Positions 46,832 through 56,438 of a stretch of 64,000 bases of DNA are shown here, piece by piece (within the stretch, counting starts at the first letter, position 1; each line of letters opens with the position of its first letter). Location of the stretch: the NCBI RefSeq assembly GCF_900110145.1, contig NZ_FOCP01000003.1, positions 62,001 through 126,000 of the forward strand, in the 5' to 3' direction. A program made the position numbers and the translations under genes. The notes beneath the pieces are model-generated. The model made no database searches and was not told the DNA's origin. It saw only the letters and a list, made by a program, of their open reading frames with translations. The DNA is from Nitrosomonas marina (lineage in GTDB: Bacteria > Pseudomonadota > Gammaproteobacteria > Burkholderiales > Nitrosomonadaceae).

Positions 46832-47593
46832 TCATGCCTTGTTCAAACGGCGGCTGCCTACAAAACCCAGCATACCCAGTCCAAGCAACGCCAGGATAGA
46901 AGGCTCTGGTACAGGTATCACAGATTCGACGATCAACACCATGTCGGTGTAGTCTCTGTCTGAAACAGGTGCAGCCAGATCTTCCCATGCCATAACGAAC
47001 TCGTTGTTTGTCCACAGACCTGGCGCCAAGGTAGGTACCTGAATTGTATCAGTGTTAGTACCTTGATAAACAGCCAAGTGATCCAGGTTATCGAAATTCA
47101 GGTTGGTGTCAGAATAGAATTTATTACCGGTGTTGGTTACATTCAGAAAATAACCAAAGAAATTACCGTTAAAATCAACTCCACTGTCAACATTGTTGAC
47201 AAACACAGACCCGTCTACTTTGATGCTCAGAAAAGCCTGGCTACCGGCAACTGCAGCACCAGTGAAAACCGTGACTTGGCTACCCGGATTTGTTGGGTCA
47301 TAAACACCCAGTTCATTGCCGTTTGCAAAAGCTGCCAGTTCAACAATGATTGATGCAACCGAACCACCGGCACCGGTGATTGACCACCAGCTGTCGATAC
47401 CGTCTGCCAGGTGATCCGTTGCCACGTTAACGCTGCTGCTACCAGGTGTAGGTGCTACAGTAATTCCATCCAAAACACCTTGTAATGCAGCACCACCATC
47501 ACCAAATGGAACTGCCTGCGCTGAACCGGCCATAGACAATCCGAAAACTGCCGCTACTGCCGTTTTTAAAACTACATTAGATTCTTTTTTCAT
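46832..47593 (-). CDS. PEP-CTERM sorted surface protein with DUF4114-like domain
   Basis: A 253-residue precursor. A signal peptide (VVLKTAVAAVFGLSMAGSAQA) is followed by a beta-rich domain; NNEFVMAWEDLAAPVSDRDY with TDMVLIVES near the end resembles the DUF4114 family. The C-terminus has the PEP-CTERM sorting tag: VPVPEPSILALLGLGMLGF then SRRLNKA. Exosortase would cleave it and anchor or release the protein in association with extracellular polysaccharide. No exosortase gene lies in this window. A sigma-54-type promoter lies 145 bases upstream. Strong ribosome site (gaaggag). Confidence 0.9.
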   Translation of the reverse strand: MKKESNVVLKTAVAAVFGLSMAGSAQAVPFGDGGAALQGVLDGITVAPTPGSSSVNVATDHLADGIDSWWSITGAGGSVASIIVELAAFANGNELGVYDPTNPGSQVTVFTGAAVAGSQAFLSIKVDGSVFVNNVDSGVDFNGNFFGYFLNVTNTGNKFYSDTNLNFDNLDHLAVYQGTNTDTIQVPTLAPGLWTNNEFVMAWEDLAAPVSDRDYTDMVLIVESVIPVPEPSILALLGLGMLGFVGSRRLNKA

Positions 47594-47611
47594 CTTAATT
47601 ACTCCTTCACA

Positions 47612-47633
47612 AATTTAGCGTTTCGCTAATTTA
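47612..47633 (-). promoter_or_regulatory. 5'-leader hairpin of the PEP-CTERM gene
   Basis: AAATT-AGCG / CGCTAAATTT paired with a three-base loop and one bulge, directly before the Shine-Dalgarno (gaaggagt). It may stabilise the leader or affect translation. Small and not verified; noted because of position. Confidence 0.4.
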
Positions 47634-47737
47634 GATAATTAACTAAACTCAACCCCAACCTCTAATCTAATTGACTCAAAGCAACAAATCAAAAAGCGAA
47701 ATACCAAGGCTTTTTTTTACTACTCACTTTATTATAA

Positions 47738-47752
47738 GCAATTTGCGTGCCA
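47738..47752 (-). promoter_or_regulatory. Sigma-54 (-24/-12) promoter of the PEP-CTERM gene
   Basis: On the minus strand reads TGGCAC-GCAAA-TTGC, an exact match to the TGGCAC-N5-TTGC consensus with GG-N10-GC spacing. It lies about 145 bases upstream of the start codon. PEP-CTERM/exosortase genes are known to be linked to RpoN and the PrsK/PrsR two-component system, which fits; that link is family knowledge, the site is seen in sequence. Confidence 0.75.
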
Positions 47753-47987
47753 ACATTTACAACTCATTGATTAATAAACATTAATATATATATTTGTTAG
47801 CAAAGATTTCAACCAGGGTATCGATATGTAAAGAATTCCGACACAGTTAACAGGGGGTTTCCTCAAAGTGCCGAATGCCGTCAACTTACGTATCGTATCA
47901 TACCACCACATACAACCGCCATTACGGACACTGGCGGCTTGTCAAAGGATAACACTGAAAATTTTTAATTCACGAATTCAGAGAAAA

Positions 47988-48473
47988 ATGGATACGCCTT
48001 TTGCACACCTGCTCATACTGATTATAACGGCCAATGGCGCGCCCATTATGGTGCGCTACCTGGTCCAGAACAGATGGAAACAACCGGTCGATTGCGGTTA
48101 CTGCCTGACTGGCAATAATCGGTTGTTCGGCAACACTAAAACCTGGCGCGGCTTGATCAGTTCACTGGTAATCACCAGTCTGTTCGGATGGTGGATGGGT
48201 TATGAAATCAAAACTGGGGCTCTGATCGCGGCAGGTGCCATGAGCGGCGATCTGTTTTCGAGCTTCATCAAACGGCGACTCAAATTGTCACCAAGCTCAA
48301 TGGCACCGCTGCTGGACCAGGTCCCCGAATCTCTGGTCCCTGCAATTCTCGTCATACAGACGTTTCGTTTAACTACTCTGGATATTGTTTACCTGGTTGC
48401 TGTTTTTTTTGTACTAGAATATGTGCTGTCATTTATGCTTTACAGGTTGGGAATACGTAAAAAACCCTATTGA
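47988..48473 (+). CDS. CarS-like CDP-archaeol synthase family protein (DUF46)
   Basis: A 161-residue membrane protein. After an N-terminal helix (HLLILIITANGAPIMVRYL) come the conserved FGNTKTWRGLISSL and AAGAMSGDLFSSFIKRRL, the signature loop of the CarS/DUF46 family, then LDQVPESLVPAIL and two C-terminal helices. The family includes the archaeal enzyme that activates unsaturated archaeol with CTP; in bacteria the substrate is unknown but is probably a lipid. The start at 47988 is chosen because the longer frame from 47868 adds 40 residues with no family similarity. Inner membrane. Confidence 0.78.
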   Translation: MDTPFAHLLILIITANGAPIMVRYLVQNRWKQPVDCGYCLTGNNRLFGNTKTWRGLISSLVITSLFGWWMGYEIKTGALIAAGAMSGDLFSSFIKRRLKLSPSSMAPLLDQVPESLVPAILVIQTFRLTTLDIVYLVAVFFVLEYVLSFMLYRLGIRKKPY

Positions 48474-48638
48474 TCAGCATGAAGCTAGACCTCAAAGCGG
48501 CCCGCAACCAGAGCAGCCTTTTTCAACAATCAAATTTCAGCATCGCATTCATGCCACCACCAAATCAAATCACCGTTACTCTACAGCCACACTTCAAATT
48601 CCAGGGATCTATTTCGAATTATAAAAAAGAATCATGAT

Positions 48639-48983
48639 ATGCCCATAAAAATGCACACCATGCGATCGCCATGCCCGATAACAATACGCTTGAAATCATC
48701 GGCGATCAGTAAACGCTGTTAATTATTCGGGATGCACTTGCCGGCAAACAGACTTACAGTGAATTTCAGGCCACCCCTGAGAAAATACCCACAAATATTC
48801 TTGCCGACCGGTTGAAACGCCTGGTCGAATTTGACATCCTGAATAAGAAGCCATCAGCAGCACCCAATTCGTTTTTCCTATCAATTGACCGAAAAAGGTC
48901 GTTCATTGCTCCCTGTGCTTAAAGCCGCCAGTCACTGGGGACTCACATACATTGCCGACATGGAAGCAAAAATCAAAATATAG
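48639..48983 (+). pseudogene. HxlR-family transcriptional regulator pseudogene
   Basis: Homology to an HxlR-type winged-helix regulator is spread over three frames. Frame one gives MHTMRSPCP (the conserved Cys of the family); the next gives DNNTLEIIGDQ, a stop (TAA) where Trp is expected, then TLLIIRDALAGKQTYSEFQ and ILADRLKRLVEFDILNKK; the third gives HPIRFSYQLTEKGRSLLPVL to the TAG at 48983. So there are two frameshifts and one in-frame stop. It is not functional. Its former target is unknown. Confidence 0.85.
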
Positions 48984-49185
48984 CAGTAAAGCCATTGTTA
49001 CTTCGAATAATCATTCTCGCGCCAATTAACAATTGTCAAATTTTTCGACAACCATAATTGCTTATGGTCAACACAGCGCAATCTACTCAAAAACTGGCGT
49101 TATCGGTATAATTTGACGGGCACACGCAGCTTTTTTTTACAATTGTAATTTTTCAACCACAAAATCAGCCATTACTGAATTCAAA
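48984..49185. other. Intergenic region upstream of crcB
   Basis: 202 bp. crcB is often behind a fluoride riboswitch, so the region was read for that aptamer; it was not found. Only short imperfect inverted repeats occur (for example TTGTCAAATTTTTCGACAA at 49029). It presumably holds the crcB promoter. Confidence 0.45.
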
Positions 49186-49566
49186 ATGCTTGTAACAATC
49201 GCAGCCATCGGCGTGGGTAGTGCTTTGGGGGCCATTTCACGTTACGGTGTCAGTCTGACTGCAGCACATTTATTCGGCTATCATTTTCCATGGGGAACAT
49301 TGAGCGTAAACATTACCGGTTCATTCATCATGGGGCTATTGATTGTTTTGTTTGCGCATTTATGGCAGCCACCGGAGGTGCTTCGCCTGTTCTTCGTAAC
49401 AGGGTTTCTTGGCGGGTTTACGACATTCTCCACATTCTCGCTCGATATTGTGACACTGTATGAACGTGGGGATCTGGTATCTGCGTTTATGTATGGCTCT
49501 GCTTCCGTTGTATTGTCAATCGGCGCATTATTCGCCGGCATGGCGCTGGTGCGGGAGCTAACCTGA
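49186..49566 (+). CDS. crcB: Fluoride exporter CrcB/Fluc
   Basis: A 126-residue membrane channel with four predicted helices. Hallmarks are GSALGAISRYGVS near residue 11, NITGSFIMGLL near 44 and the GFLGGFTTFSTFSLD motif near 73, where the two-fold Fluc channel lines its pores with Phe and Asn. It exports fluoride as a dimer. Single gene; no fluoride riboswitch seen. Confidence 0.95.
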   Translation: MLVTIAAIGVGSALGAISRYGVSLTAAHLFGYHFPWGTLSVNITGSFIMGLLIVLFAHLWQPPEVLRLFFVTGFLGGFTTFSTFSLDIVTLYERGDLVSAFMYGSASVVLSIGALFAGMALVRELT

Positions 49567-49631
49567 ACCTGGTGTCTGCGTCTTAATGCAGTCCTCTGTC
49601 CAAGCGTATGCATTCATATCGGATATCGGAA

Positions 49632-51758
49632 TCATACCGTCATTCCGTTATGACGCAAAAGCGCATCCATCTGCGGCTCACGACCTCGAAAAGCAACGAA
49701 TGATTCGAGCGCTGGCCGGCTGCCACCCATGGCCAGAATCTCATCTCTAAAGCGTGAGCCGGTTTTCGCGTCCATCACTCCGATCGAATTGTTCGATGCG
49801 TTTTCTTCAAACAGACCGTAAGCGTCCGCTGACAGCACCTCTGCCCATTTATAGCTGTAATAGCCTGCCGCATAGCCACCGCCAAAGATATGCGCAAAGC
49901 TGTTAGGAAATCTGTTATATGCAGGAGGCGTAATAACGGCCACTTCCCGGCGCACCTCGTCAAGTAGCTGCAATACGGATTTATCACCGTGAGGATCGAA
50001 ATCATAATGTAAATGCATATCAAACAGGGCAAACTCTATCTGGCGCACCATCTGCATACCGCTCTGGAAATTCTTGGCAGCCAGCATTTTATCAAACAGC
50101 GTCCGCGGCAACGGTTCCCCGGTTTCGACATGCCGCGTCATCTCCTTTAGTACATCCCATTCCCAGCAAAAATTTTCCATAAACTGGCTGGGCAGTTCCA
50201 CTGCATCCCACTCAACACCGTTAATACCGGAAACACTCAGATCGTCCACCTGGGTTAGCAAGTGATGCAGGCCATGACCAAACTCGTGAAACAGCACAAT
50301 TACCTCATTATGCGTAAACAGCGCCGGTCTTTGCTGACCATTAATCGATACTGGTCCAGAAAAATTGCAGGTCAGATAGGCGACGGGTATCTGCACCACA
50401 TGACCGCCGCGCTCGCAATCAATACGTCGACGTGCAATCGCACCATCCATCCAGGCCCCGCCGCGTTTGGTATCACGCGCATACAAATCAATATAAAACC
50501 GTCCTATCAGGTCACCACTGGCATCAAAAATGTCGAACAATTTGACATCGGGATGCCAGTATTGCACCGTTTGACCGATTTCTATGGAATCAGCAGGTAC
50601 AATCGAGATACGATACAACGCTTCAACAAGCTTGAACATGCCCGGCAGAACCTTGTCTTCAGGAAAATACTGTTTGACCTCCTGATCTGAAAAAGCGTAT
50701 CGCGCCTGGCGCAGTTTTTCACTGACATACGGAATATCCCAAGCCTCCAGCTTCGGCAAGCCCAGCGTTTCTGTTGCAAACTGCTGCAGTTCCTGCAGGT
50801 CTTTCTCGGCATAAGGCTTGGCCTTGCCAGCCAGTTCCCGGAGAAAACCCAGTACCTGCTCTGGCGATGTAGCCATTTTGGGGGCCAGCGATACTTCAGC
50901 AAAATTTTTGTACCCTAACAGCCTTGCTTCTTCTTCTCGTAATTCAAGTATTTTTTTTATTATTGGCATATTGTCCCAGCTTGTATCTGACGACTCGCTG
51001 CTTGGCTTGCTAAACTCGCTGGCACGGGTATAAAACGCATGATACATTTTTTCACGCAAGGCTCGATTATCCGCATACTGCTGTATGGGCAGATACGATG
51101 GCATATGCAGCGTGAATTTCCAGCCTTTTTTGGAATCTTTTTCAGCCAGTTGCTTTGCGGTATGCAGCACATCTTCCGGTATACCGGAAATTTCTTCCTG
51201 ATTATCTATCACTAACGAGAAAGCATTGGTAGCATCAAGTAGATTATCGTTGAATTTTGACGATAACTCCGACAAAGTCTCCTGAATCTTGAGAAAACGC
51301 TGTTTCTTTTCCGGCGGCAGTTCCGCTCCTCCCAGACGAAAATCCCTGAGTTCATTTTCAATAATTTTCTTGCGCGCCGGACTGAGCATGTCGAACTCGG
51401 CGCTTGCCCGCAATTGCTTGAATTTATCGAATAAACGCTGATCCTGAGAAAGCTCGGCGTAAAACTGGGTGATCAGTGGCAGATTCTTATTGTAAACTTC
51501 ACGCAACTCGGGCGTATTCATGACCGCATTCAAATGCGAAACCTGCCCCCAGGCGCGCGATAAACGTTCACTGGCATCCACCATGGGTTGCACAAATGTC
51601 TGCCAAGTGGGTGCATTGGAATCATTTCGAATGCTGTCGATAGTTGATCTGTTTTCAGTTAACAAGGTTTCAATTGCAGGCGTTACATGTGCTGTATTGA
51701 TTTCATCAAAACGGGGCAATCCCGAAAAATCGAGTAATGGATTAGATGGCGTATTCAT
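49632..51758 (-). CDS. prlC: Oligopeptidase A
   Basis: A 708-residue M3-family zinc metallopeptidase. The zinc site LFHEFGHGLHHLLTQ is near residue 492, and the downstream Glu is in NGVEWDAVELPSQFMENFCW. It degrades short peptides in the cytoplasm, including signal peptides. Length is close to E. coli PrlC (680). Single gene, convergent with crcB, separated by about 65 bp. Confidence 0.95.
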   Translation of the reverse strand: MNTPSNPLLDFSGLPRFDEINTAHVTPAIETLLTENRSTIDSIRNDSNAPTWQTFVQPMVDASERLSRAWGQVSHLNAVMNTPELREVYNKNLPLITQFYAELSQDQRLFDKFKQLRASAEFDMLSPARKKIIENELRDFRLGGAELPPEKKQRFLKIQETLSELSSKFNDNLLDATNAFSLVIDNQEEISGIPEDVLHTAKQLAEKDSKKGWKFTLHMPSYLPIQQYADNRALREKMYHAFYTRASEFSKPSSESSDTSWDNMPIIKKILELREEEARLLGYKNFAEVSLAPKMATSPEQVLGFLRELAGKAKPYAEKDLQELQQFATETLGLPKLEAWDIPYVSEKLRQARYAFSDQEVKQYFPEDKVLPGMFKLVEALYRISIVPADSIEIGQTVQYWHPDVKLFDIFDASGDLIGRFYIDLYARDTKRGGAWMDGAIARRRIDCERGGHVVQIPVAYLTCNFSGPVSINGQQRPALFTHNEVIVLFHEFGHGLHHLLTQVDDLSVSGINGVEWDAVELPSQFMENFCWEWDVLKEMTRHVETGEPLPRTLFDKMLAAKNFQSGMQMVRQIEFALFDMHLHYDFDPHGDKSVLQLLDEVRREVAVITPPAYNRFPNSFAHIFGGGYAAGYYSYKWAEVLSADAYGLFEENASNNSIGVMDAKTGSRFRDEILAMGGSRPALESFVAFRGREPQMDALLRHNGMTV

Positions 51759-51797
51759 ATGCTGGAGTTAAATTTCGTTAACAATTTAGGGTTAAAG

Positions 51798-53072
51798 CTA
51801 TGATTGGTAGACAATGTTACCATTGATTAAGGTATACCTGACTTTTCCTGGCACTTCCATGCCCATAAACGGTGTATTCTTTCCCTGGCTCAATAATGCG
51901 CCTGCCGTCACTTTCCAATAAGTCTCCGGATCGAAAATGCATAGATCCGCTGACGCGCCCGGTGTCAAATGTCCTGCATCTATACCCAATACTGCAGCAG
52001 GCTTGTTCGTAATTACAGCCAGTACTTCAACAAGCGGACGCTTCATTTCCATGCCATATTTTAAAGTAAGCGGCAGCAATAATTCCACACCTGTCGCGCC
52101 AGTCTCCGCCTGACCAAACGGCAGCAGTTTGGCGTCTTCGTCAACCGGTGCATGATCTGAGCAGATTGCATCTATTGTTCCATCCCACAAGGCATTGCGC
52201 AATGCATTACGGTCACTGATATTTCGCAAAGGTGGAATAATGTGACAATTAGCATCGAAATAATCGATATCCATATCCGACAAATGAAGATGGTTGATTG
52301 ATACATCACAGGTAATCGACAAACCTTGTTGCTTGGCAGCGCGCACCATTGCCAGACCTTCGGCACTTGAAATTCTGCAGAGATGAATATGCACGTCCAC
52401 TACTTTTGCCAGCAGAATGATATTCGAAATTGCGATTGTTTCCGCGCATACCGGTATAACCGGCAAGCCCAAGCGGGTAGCAACTTCGCCATCGTGCGCA
52501 ACGCCTTCGTGTGCAAGATTCATATCCTGCGGGCTCAGCCACACACTGAAACCAAATGTCGATGCATACTGCATTGCCTGCATTAATATCCTCAGGTTGG
52601 CTATCATGCCATCGGGCTGCCCAAATACAACGCACCCCGCATCGCGTAATTCCGCCATTTCGGTTAAATGTTCACCCAGGAGTCCCTGTGTTAACGCACC
52701 TACAGGATAAACATGCGCCTGATTCAGGTTTTTGGCGCGGTGCTTGAGCATTTCCACCAAACCGGGTTCATCCAGCGGCGGATCGGTATCCGGCGGACAG
52801 GCAAAACTTGTCACACCACCAGCCACAGCGGCATTCATTTCAGATTCCAGAGTCGCCATATATTCCAGACCTGGTTCGCGCAGACGCACCGACATATCAA
52901 CCAGACCCGGACACACTACCAAGCCATCAGCCTCTATAATATTATCCGGCTGAAATGCAGCAGGTGGTTCGCCAACAGCAAGAATTTTACCTGAAACGAC
53001 AAAGACATCCAGAATTGCGTCCATACCGGTTCCAGGGTCAATCAAACGGCCATTTCTGATGTGAATTTTCAT
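51798..53072 (-). CDS. Dihydroorotase-like protein PyrC' (probably inactive)
   Basis: A 424-residue dihydroorotase homologue encoded just after pyrB. The first metal motif, normally HxH in DMHVHLREPG, reads SVR (residues 61-63), so two zinc ligands are missing. Other family stretches remain (NMDIDYFDANCH-like and ICSDHAPVDEDAKLLPF). In Pseudomonas such proteins (PyrC' or PyrX) are inactive and act as a structural partner of aspartate carbamoyltransferase. It begins 32 bases past the pyrB stop. A true dihydroorotase must be elsewhere. Confidence 0.88.
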   Translation of the reverse strand: MKIHIRNGRLIDPGTGMDAILDVFVVSGKILAVGEPPAAFQPDNIIEADGLVVCPGLVDMSVRLREPGLEYMATLESEMNAAVAGGVTSFACPPDTDPPLDEPGLVEMLKHRAKNLNQAHVYPVGALTQGLLGEHLTEMAELRDAGCVVFGQPDGMIANLRILMQAMQYASTFGFSVWLSPQDMNLAHEGVAHDGEVATRLGLPVIPVCAETIAISNIILLAKVVDVHIHLCRISSAEGLAMVRAAKQQGLSITCDVSINHLHLSDMDIDYFDANCHIIPPLRNISDRNALRNALWDGTIDAICSDHAPVDEDAKLLPFGQAETGATGVELLLPLTLKYGMEMKRPLVEVLAVITNKPAAVLGIDAGHLTPGASADLCIFDPETYWKVTAGALLSQGKNTPFMGMEVPGKVRYTLINGNIVYQS

Positions 53073-53104
53073 CTGAACACTGTTTTTTTTAAAGTTTTAG
53101 ATTG

Positions 53105-54064
53105 CTAAACTTGCTGGCCTGCCAGAATTGACATCACCGCCATACGAATCGCAATACCGAATGTCACTTGCGGCAAAATGACTGACTGACCGCCATCAGC
53201 AACTGATGAGTCAATTTCCACGCCACGGTTCATCGGTCCTGGATGCATAACGATCGCATCGGGTCTGGCCATTGACAATTTTTCCGGCGTTAGCCCGTAG
53301 TTCTTGAAATATTCTTCAGGACTCGGTAAATATGCGCCTTGCATTCGTTCCTTTTGCAATCGCAACATCATCAAAACATCGACATCTTTAAGCCCGCTTC
53401 TCATATCATGAAACACATGCACACCAAGACGCTCCACCTTACTGGGCAACAGGGTTTTCGGGGCGATCACGCGCACTTCCGGAACGCCAAGAGTGGTCAA
53501 TGCATGAATTTGGGAACGCGCTACTCTTGAATGCAGAATATCGCCTACAATGGCAACGCGCAGATTGTGAAACTCGCGCTTAAAGCGACGAATAGTAAAC
53601 ATATCAAGCAACGCCTGCGTCGGATGAGCATGACGGCCATCGCCGGCGTTAATGACATGAATACCAGGCCGTGCATGTTTCGCTATCAAATGCGCAGCCC
53701 CGCTTTGTGAATGCCGGACTACAAACATATCGGCGTCCATGGCCGCCAGATTATTCACCGTATCAAGCAAGGTCTCGCCCTTGGATTGAGCTGAGACGGC
53801 TATGTTCAAATTAAACACATCGGCGGACAATCGCTTGGCAGCGATTTCAAAAGTTGTCCGTGTGCGTGTACTTGGTTCGAAGAAAAGATTGAAAATAGAT
53901 TTTCCGCGTAGCAATGGTACTTTCTTGACATCCCGCTCGGTCACTCCCACAAATGTCTCAGCTGTATCCAGTATCTGCAAAAGAATCTCTACCGGAAGCC
54001 CTTCGGTTGTCAGCAGATGCTGTAGTTTGCGGTGCTTATTCAATTGCGGATTTCGATTGATCAT
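53105..54064 (-). CDS. pyrB: Aspartate carbamoyltransferase catalytic subunit
   Basis: A 319-residue enzyme of pyrimidine synthesis, forming carbamoyl-aspartate. The carbamoyl-phosphate loop [13 protein letters not shown] is near residue 60, the [12 protein letters not shown] motif near 146. It overlaps pyrR by 4 bases and is followed by pyrC', giving the class A type complex known in pseudomonads. Cytoplasmic. Confidence 0.97.
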   Translation of the reverse strand: MINRNPQLNKHRKLQHLLTTEGLPVEILLQILDTAETFVGVTERDVKKVPLLRGKSIFNLFFEPSTRTRTTFEIAAKRLSADVFNLNIAVSAQSKGETLLDTVNNLAAMDADMFVVRHSQSGAAHLIAKHARPGIHVINAGDGRHAHPTQALLDMFTIRRFKREFHNLRVAIVGDILHSRVARSQIHALTTLGVPEVRVIAPKTLLPSKVERLGVHVFHDMRSGLKDVDVLMMLRLQKERMQGAYLPSPEEYFKNYGLTPEKLSMARPDAIVMHPGPMNRGVEIDSSVADGGQSVILPQVTFGIAIRMAVMSILAGQQV

Positions 54065-54618
54065 GCCTGCAAATTTTCCCCACCGTTTACCACACCTTTT
54101 TTGTTTTCCAGACTGAGACTAAATCGTCCTTGCAAATCCCGGTTAAACACTAAAATCTTTTCTTCAGGCAGGTGCAGTTCAGTTCCAGTATACTGCGCGC
54201 AAATGGGTAATTCACGATCCCCACGATCAACCAGGGTTGCCAGTTTTATGGATGCCGGCCTGCCGTAATCGAACAGTTCATTGATGGCAGCACGTATAGT
54301 ACGTCCTGTTTGTAAAACATCATCAACCAGCAAAATATGCGCGCCATTGACATTAAACGGGATTTCAGAAGGTTTGACCTGCGCATGCAGGCCAATTTTA
54401 TCAAAGTCATCCCGATAGAACGATACGCTGAGCAGTCCCAGCGGTTCCAGGGATTGCGTTGCCGAAAGCTCATGATGCAGGCGTTCCGCCAGCCAGGCTC
54501 CACCGGTATGTATTCCGATTAAAGCAGAACAGTTGTCGCTGTCGGTGCGAATTTGATCAATCAGTCGATCAAACAGACTCTCCGCGTCAGGCAGTGGTAT
54601 GTTGCACATAGTTTTCAT
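54061..54618 (-). CDS. pyrR: Bifunctional pyr regulator / uracil phosphoribosyltransferase PyrR
   Basis: A 185-residue type I phosphoribosyltransferase. The PRPP loop is [18 protein letters not shown] near residue 105. PyrR binds UMP and mRNA in Gram-positives; in proteobacteria its regulatory role is uncertain. The frame is open further upstream but [16 protein letters not shown] is the likely start because the extra sequence lies inside ruvX; ATG at 54609 is an alternative. It overlaps ruvX by about 32 bases and pyrB by 4, so it is coupled on both sides. Confidence 0.9.
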   Translation of the reverse strand: MKTMCNIPLPDAESLFDRLIDQIRTDSDNCSALIGIHTGGAWLAERLHHELSATQSLEPLGLLSVSFYRDDFDKIGLHAQVKPSEIPFNVNGAHILLVDDVLQTGRTIRAAINELFDYGRPASIKLATLVDRGDRELPICAQYTGTELHLPEEKILVFNRDLQGRFSLSLENKKGVVNGGENLQA

Positions 54619-55090
54619 CAAAAAAAGACTGAAGTATATGCTGTGCAGCAACCTGATCCAAGTATTGTCTCTGCTTTCTGGTTGATACCCCCGCTTGTTG
54701 CAAAGCGGCACACGCTGATTTGGAAGTATAGCGCTCATCCACCAAAAGCACTCGAATGTTAAAGCGCCCGGCCAAACGACGTGCAAAACGCTGGCTCAAT
54801 CGTGTCATCTCATGTGCGGAACCATCCATGTAACTGGGCAGCCCGACCACCAATAGTACCGGTTGCCAGTTCTCAATTAACGAGCCAATCATAGCAAATC
54901 GCTGTTCGTTTTTCTCGCTGTCAATGGTTGTCAGCGGATGCGCCAACCCTAGAGCAGTATCTCCGACAGCGACACCTATACGTTTTTGTCCGAAATCAAA
55001 TGCGAGCACCGTTCCTTGTGCCAACAAATCTACAGGCAATTGGCCTGCATTAAATACTAAGCCGGATGAACTTGCTGATTTGTCGGTCAT
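54587..55090 (-). CDS. ruvX: Putative Holliday junction resolvase RuvX/YqgF
   Basis: A 167-residue RNase H-like nuclease. VLAFDFGQKRIGVAVGD near residue 29 supplies the catalytic Asp; LLVVGLPSYMDGS near 79 and VLLVDERYTSKSA near 114 complete the acidic triad. It acts in 16S rRNA 5' processing and possibly recombination. It follows yqgE, the conserved pair, and overlaps pyrR. Cytoplasmic. Confidence 0.95.
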   Translation of the reverse strand: MTDKSASSSGLVFNAGQLPVDLLAQGTVLAFDFGQKRIGVAVGDTALGLAHPLTTIDSEKNEQRFAMIGSLIENWQPVLLVVGLPSYMDGSAHEMTRLSQRFARRLAGRFNIRVLLVDERYTSKSACAALQQAGVSTRKQRQYLDQVAAQHILQSFFDENYVQHTTA

Positions 55091-55124
55091 TTCTCCGTAT
55101 TTTCAAGGCGCATGTAACAGTTTG

Positions 55125-55703
55125 TCATGCATGACCGACATCATTGGAAAGTCGGGTGTAGTCGATGCCAATTAACTTCATCGCCGCTGTTAGCCTTTCT
55201 TCCGAGGGCAAATCAAAAATGACATTCAGCGAAGCCGGTACCGACAGCCATGCATTCTGCGCCATTTCATGTTCAAGCTGACCAGCAGCCCAGCCCGCAT
55301 AACCCATTGCAACGAGCATCTGATCCGGTCCTTCAGCGCTTGCTATCGCTTTTAAAATATCCAGCGACGTTGTGAGTCCTAATTTTTCATTTATCGACAA
55401 GGTAGACTGCCACTCACCAAGCGGCTGGTGCAAAACAAAACCACAGTCAATCTGCACAGGCCCTCCAAAGTGCACGATTGATTCATATTGGAAAGGATCT
55501 TTGATCTCAATACTCAATTGTTTGAACAGATTGGTCAGAGACAAATCCATCGGTCGGTTGATGACAAGTCCCAGAGCCCCACGCTCATTGTGTTCACATA
55601 TATAAGTTACTGTTTTGGAAAAAAAGGAATTCTCCATGGCCGGCATAGCTATCAGGAAATGATGTGTTAAATTGATATTTTCCATGACGAACTCGTTTTT
55701 CAT
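55125..55703 (-). CDS. YqgE/AlgH family protein
   Basis: A 192-residue protein of the UPF0301 family. [21 protein letters not shown] and [17 protein letters not shown] are diagnostic, and [15 protein letters not shown] continues the fold. Function is unknown; the gene commonly precedes ruvX. The start at 55703 is preferred because a ribosome site (aaggg) precedes it; 55685 is also possible, and the longest frame starts at 55730. Cytoplasmic. Confidence 0.9.
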   Translation of the reverse strand: MKNEFVMENINLTHHFLIAMPAMENSFFSKTVTYICEHNERGALGLVINRPMDLSLTNLFKQLSIEIKDPFQYESIVHFGGPVQIDCGFVLHQPLGEWQSTLSINEKLGLTTSLDILKAIASAEGPDQMLVAMGYAGWAAGQLEHEMAQNAWLSVPASLNVIFDLPSEERLTAAMKLIGIDYTRLSNDVGHA

Positions 55704-55751
55704 TTTAATAACCCTTATGAGCCGAGCCACTTCAGCAGGCTGAAGAAATTT

Positions 55752-56378
55752 TCAAACCCAATATGCTGTTTGAGTCATCACGCCGGAACTAAGTTTCATT
55801 GCAAATTTAATGGGCAAAGGCAATTCCGCACCGCCATTTGATAATGCCATTGTTGCATGACTGGCTTCATCAATCTGCATCTGTGCCACAATGGCACGAC
55901 TTTTGATATCATGCTGCGGCAAACGCTGCAGATGTCCTGATAAATGTTCGCCCACTTGCTTTTCAGTCTCGGCCAGAAATCCCAGATTCCACTTGTCACC
56001 CATGACACCAGCCAGCATTCCAATCGTAAACGAACCACCATACCATAACGGATTCAGGAAACTTTTTCGTCCTCCAAGTTCTTCGATTCGTCGCTCTGTC
56101 CAAGCCAGATGTTCAGTTTCCTCGCGCGCTGCTTTCATCAAGGTCTGCTGCACTGCTTCATTGCGTGCAGTAAGACTTTGTCCCTGATATAGTGCCTGTG
56201 CACAGACTTCTCCGACATGATTAATACGCATCAACGCAGCTGACAAATCCTTCTCGGGAACGGTCAAATCAGGTTCCTGCAAATCACTTCCGGGTACTGG
56301 CCTGGCGGTATGAGCCGGAGTGAACAGTGTCCGCAACGCGCTATCAAACCCTATGATTAATTTATCAATATTCATCAT
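55752..56378 (-). CDS. coq7: 3-demethoxyubiquinol 3-hydroxylase Coq7
   Basis: A 208-residue di-iron hydroxylase of ubiquinone biosynthesis. Iron-ligand residues occur in [14 protein letters not shown] (Glu), [19 protein letters not shown] (Glu-x-x-His) and later in [14 protein letters not shown] (Glu-x-x-His). It hydroxylates the ring before the last methylation. Membrane-associated but without obvious transmembrane helices. Two Met at the start; the first ([10 protein letters not shown]) is used. Confidence 0.94.
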   Translation of the reverse strand: MMNIDKLIIGFDSALRTLFTPAHTARPVPGSDLQEPDLTVPEKDLSAALMRINHVGEVCAQALYQGQSLTARNEAVQQTLMKAAREETEHLAWTERRIEELGGRKSFLNPLWYGGSFTIGMLAGVMGDKWNLGFLAETEKQVGEHLSGHLQRLPQHDIKSRAIVAQMQIDEASHATMALSNGGAELPLPIKFAMKLSSGVMTQTAYWV

Positions 56379-56438
56379 CGCCTTCTTCCTGCTTTGTGTT
56401 CTGTAGAATAAAAAAACAATCTTGATAAACAGTCTTGA

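Noticed and set aside
48984..49185. Fluoride riboswitch before crcB
   Set aside because: The conserved aptamer pattern could not be found in the 202 bp leader.
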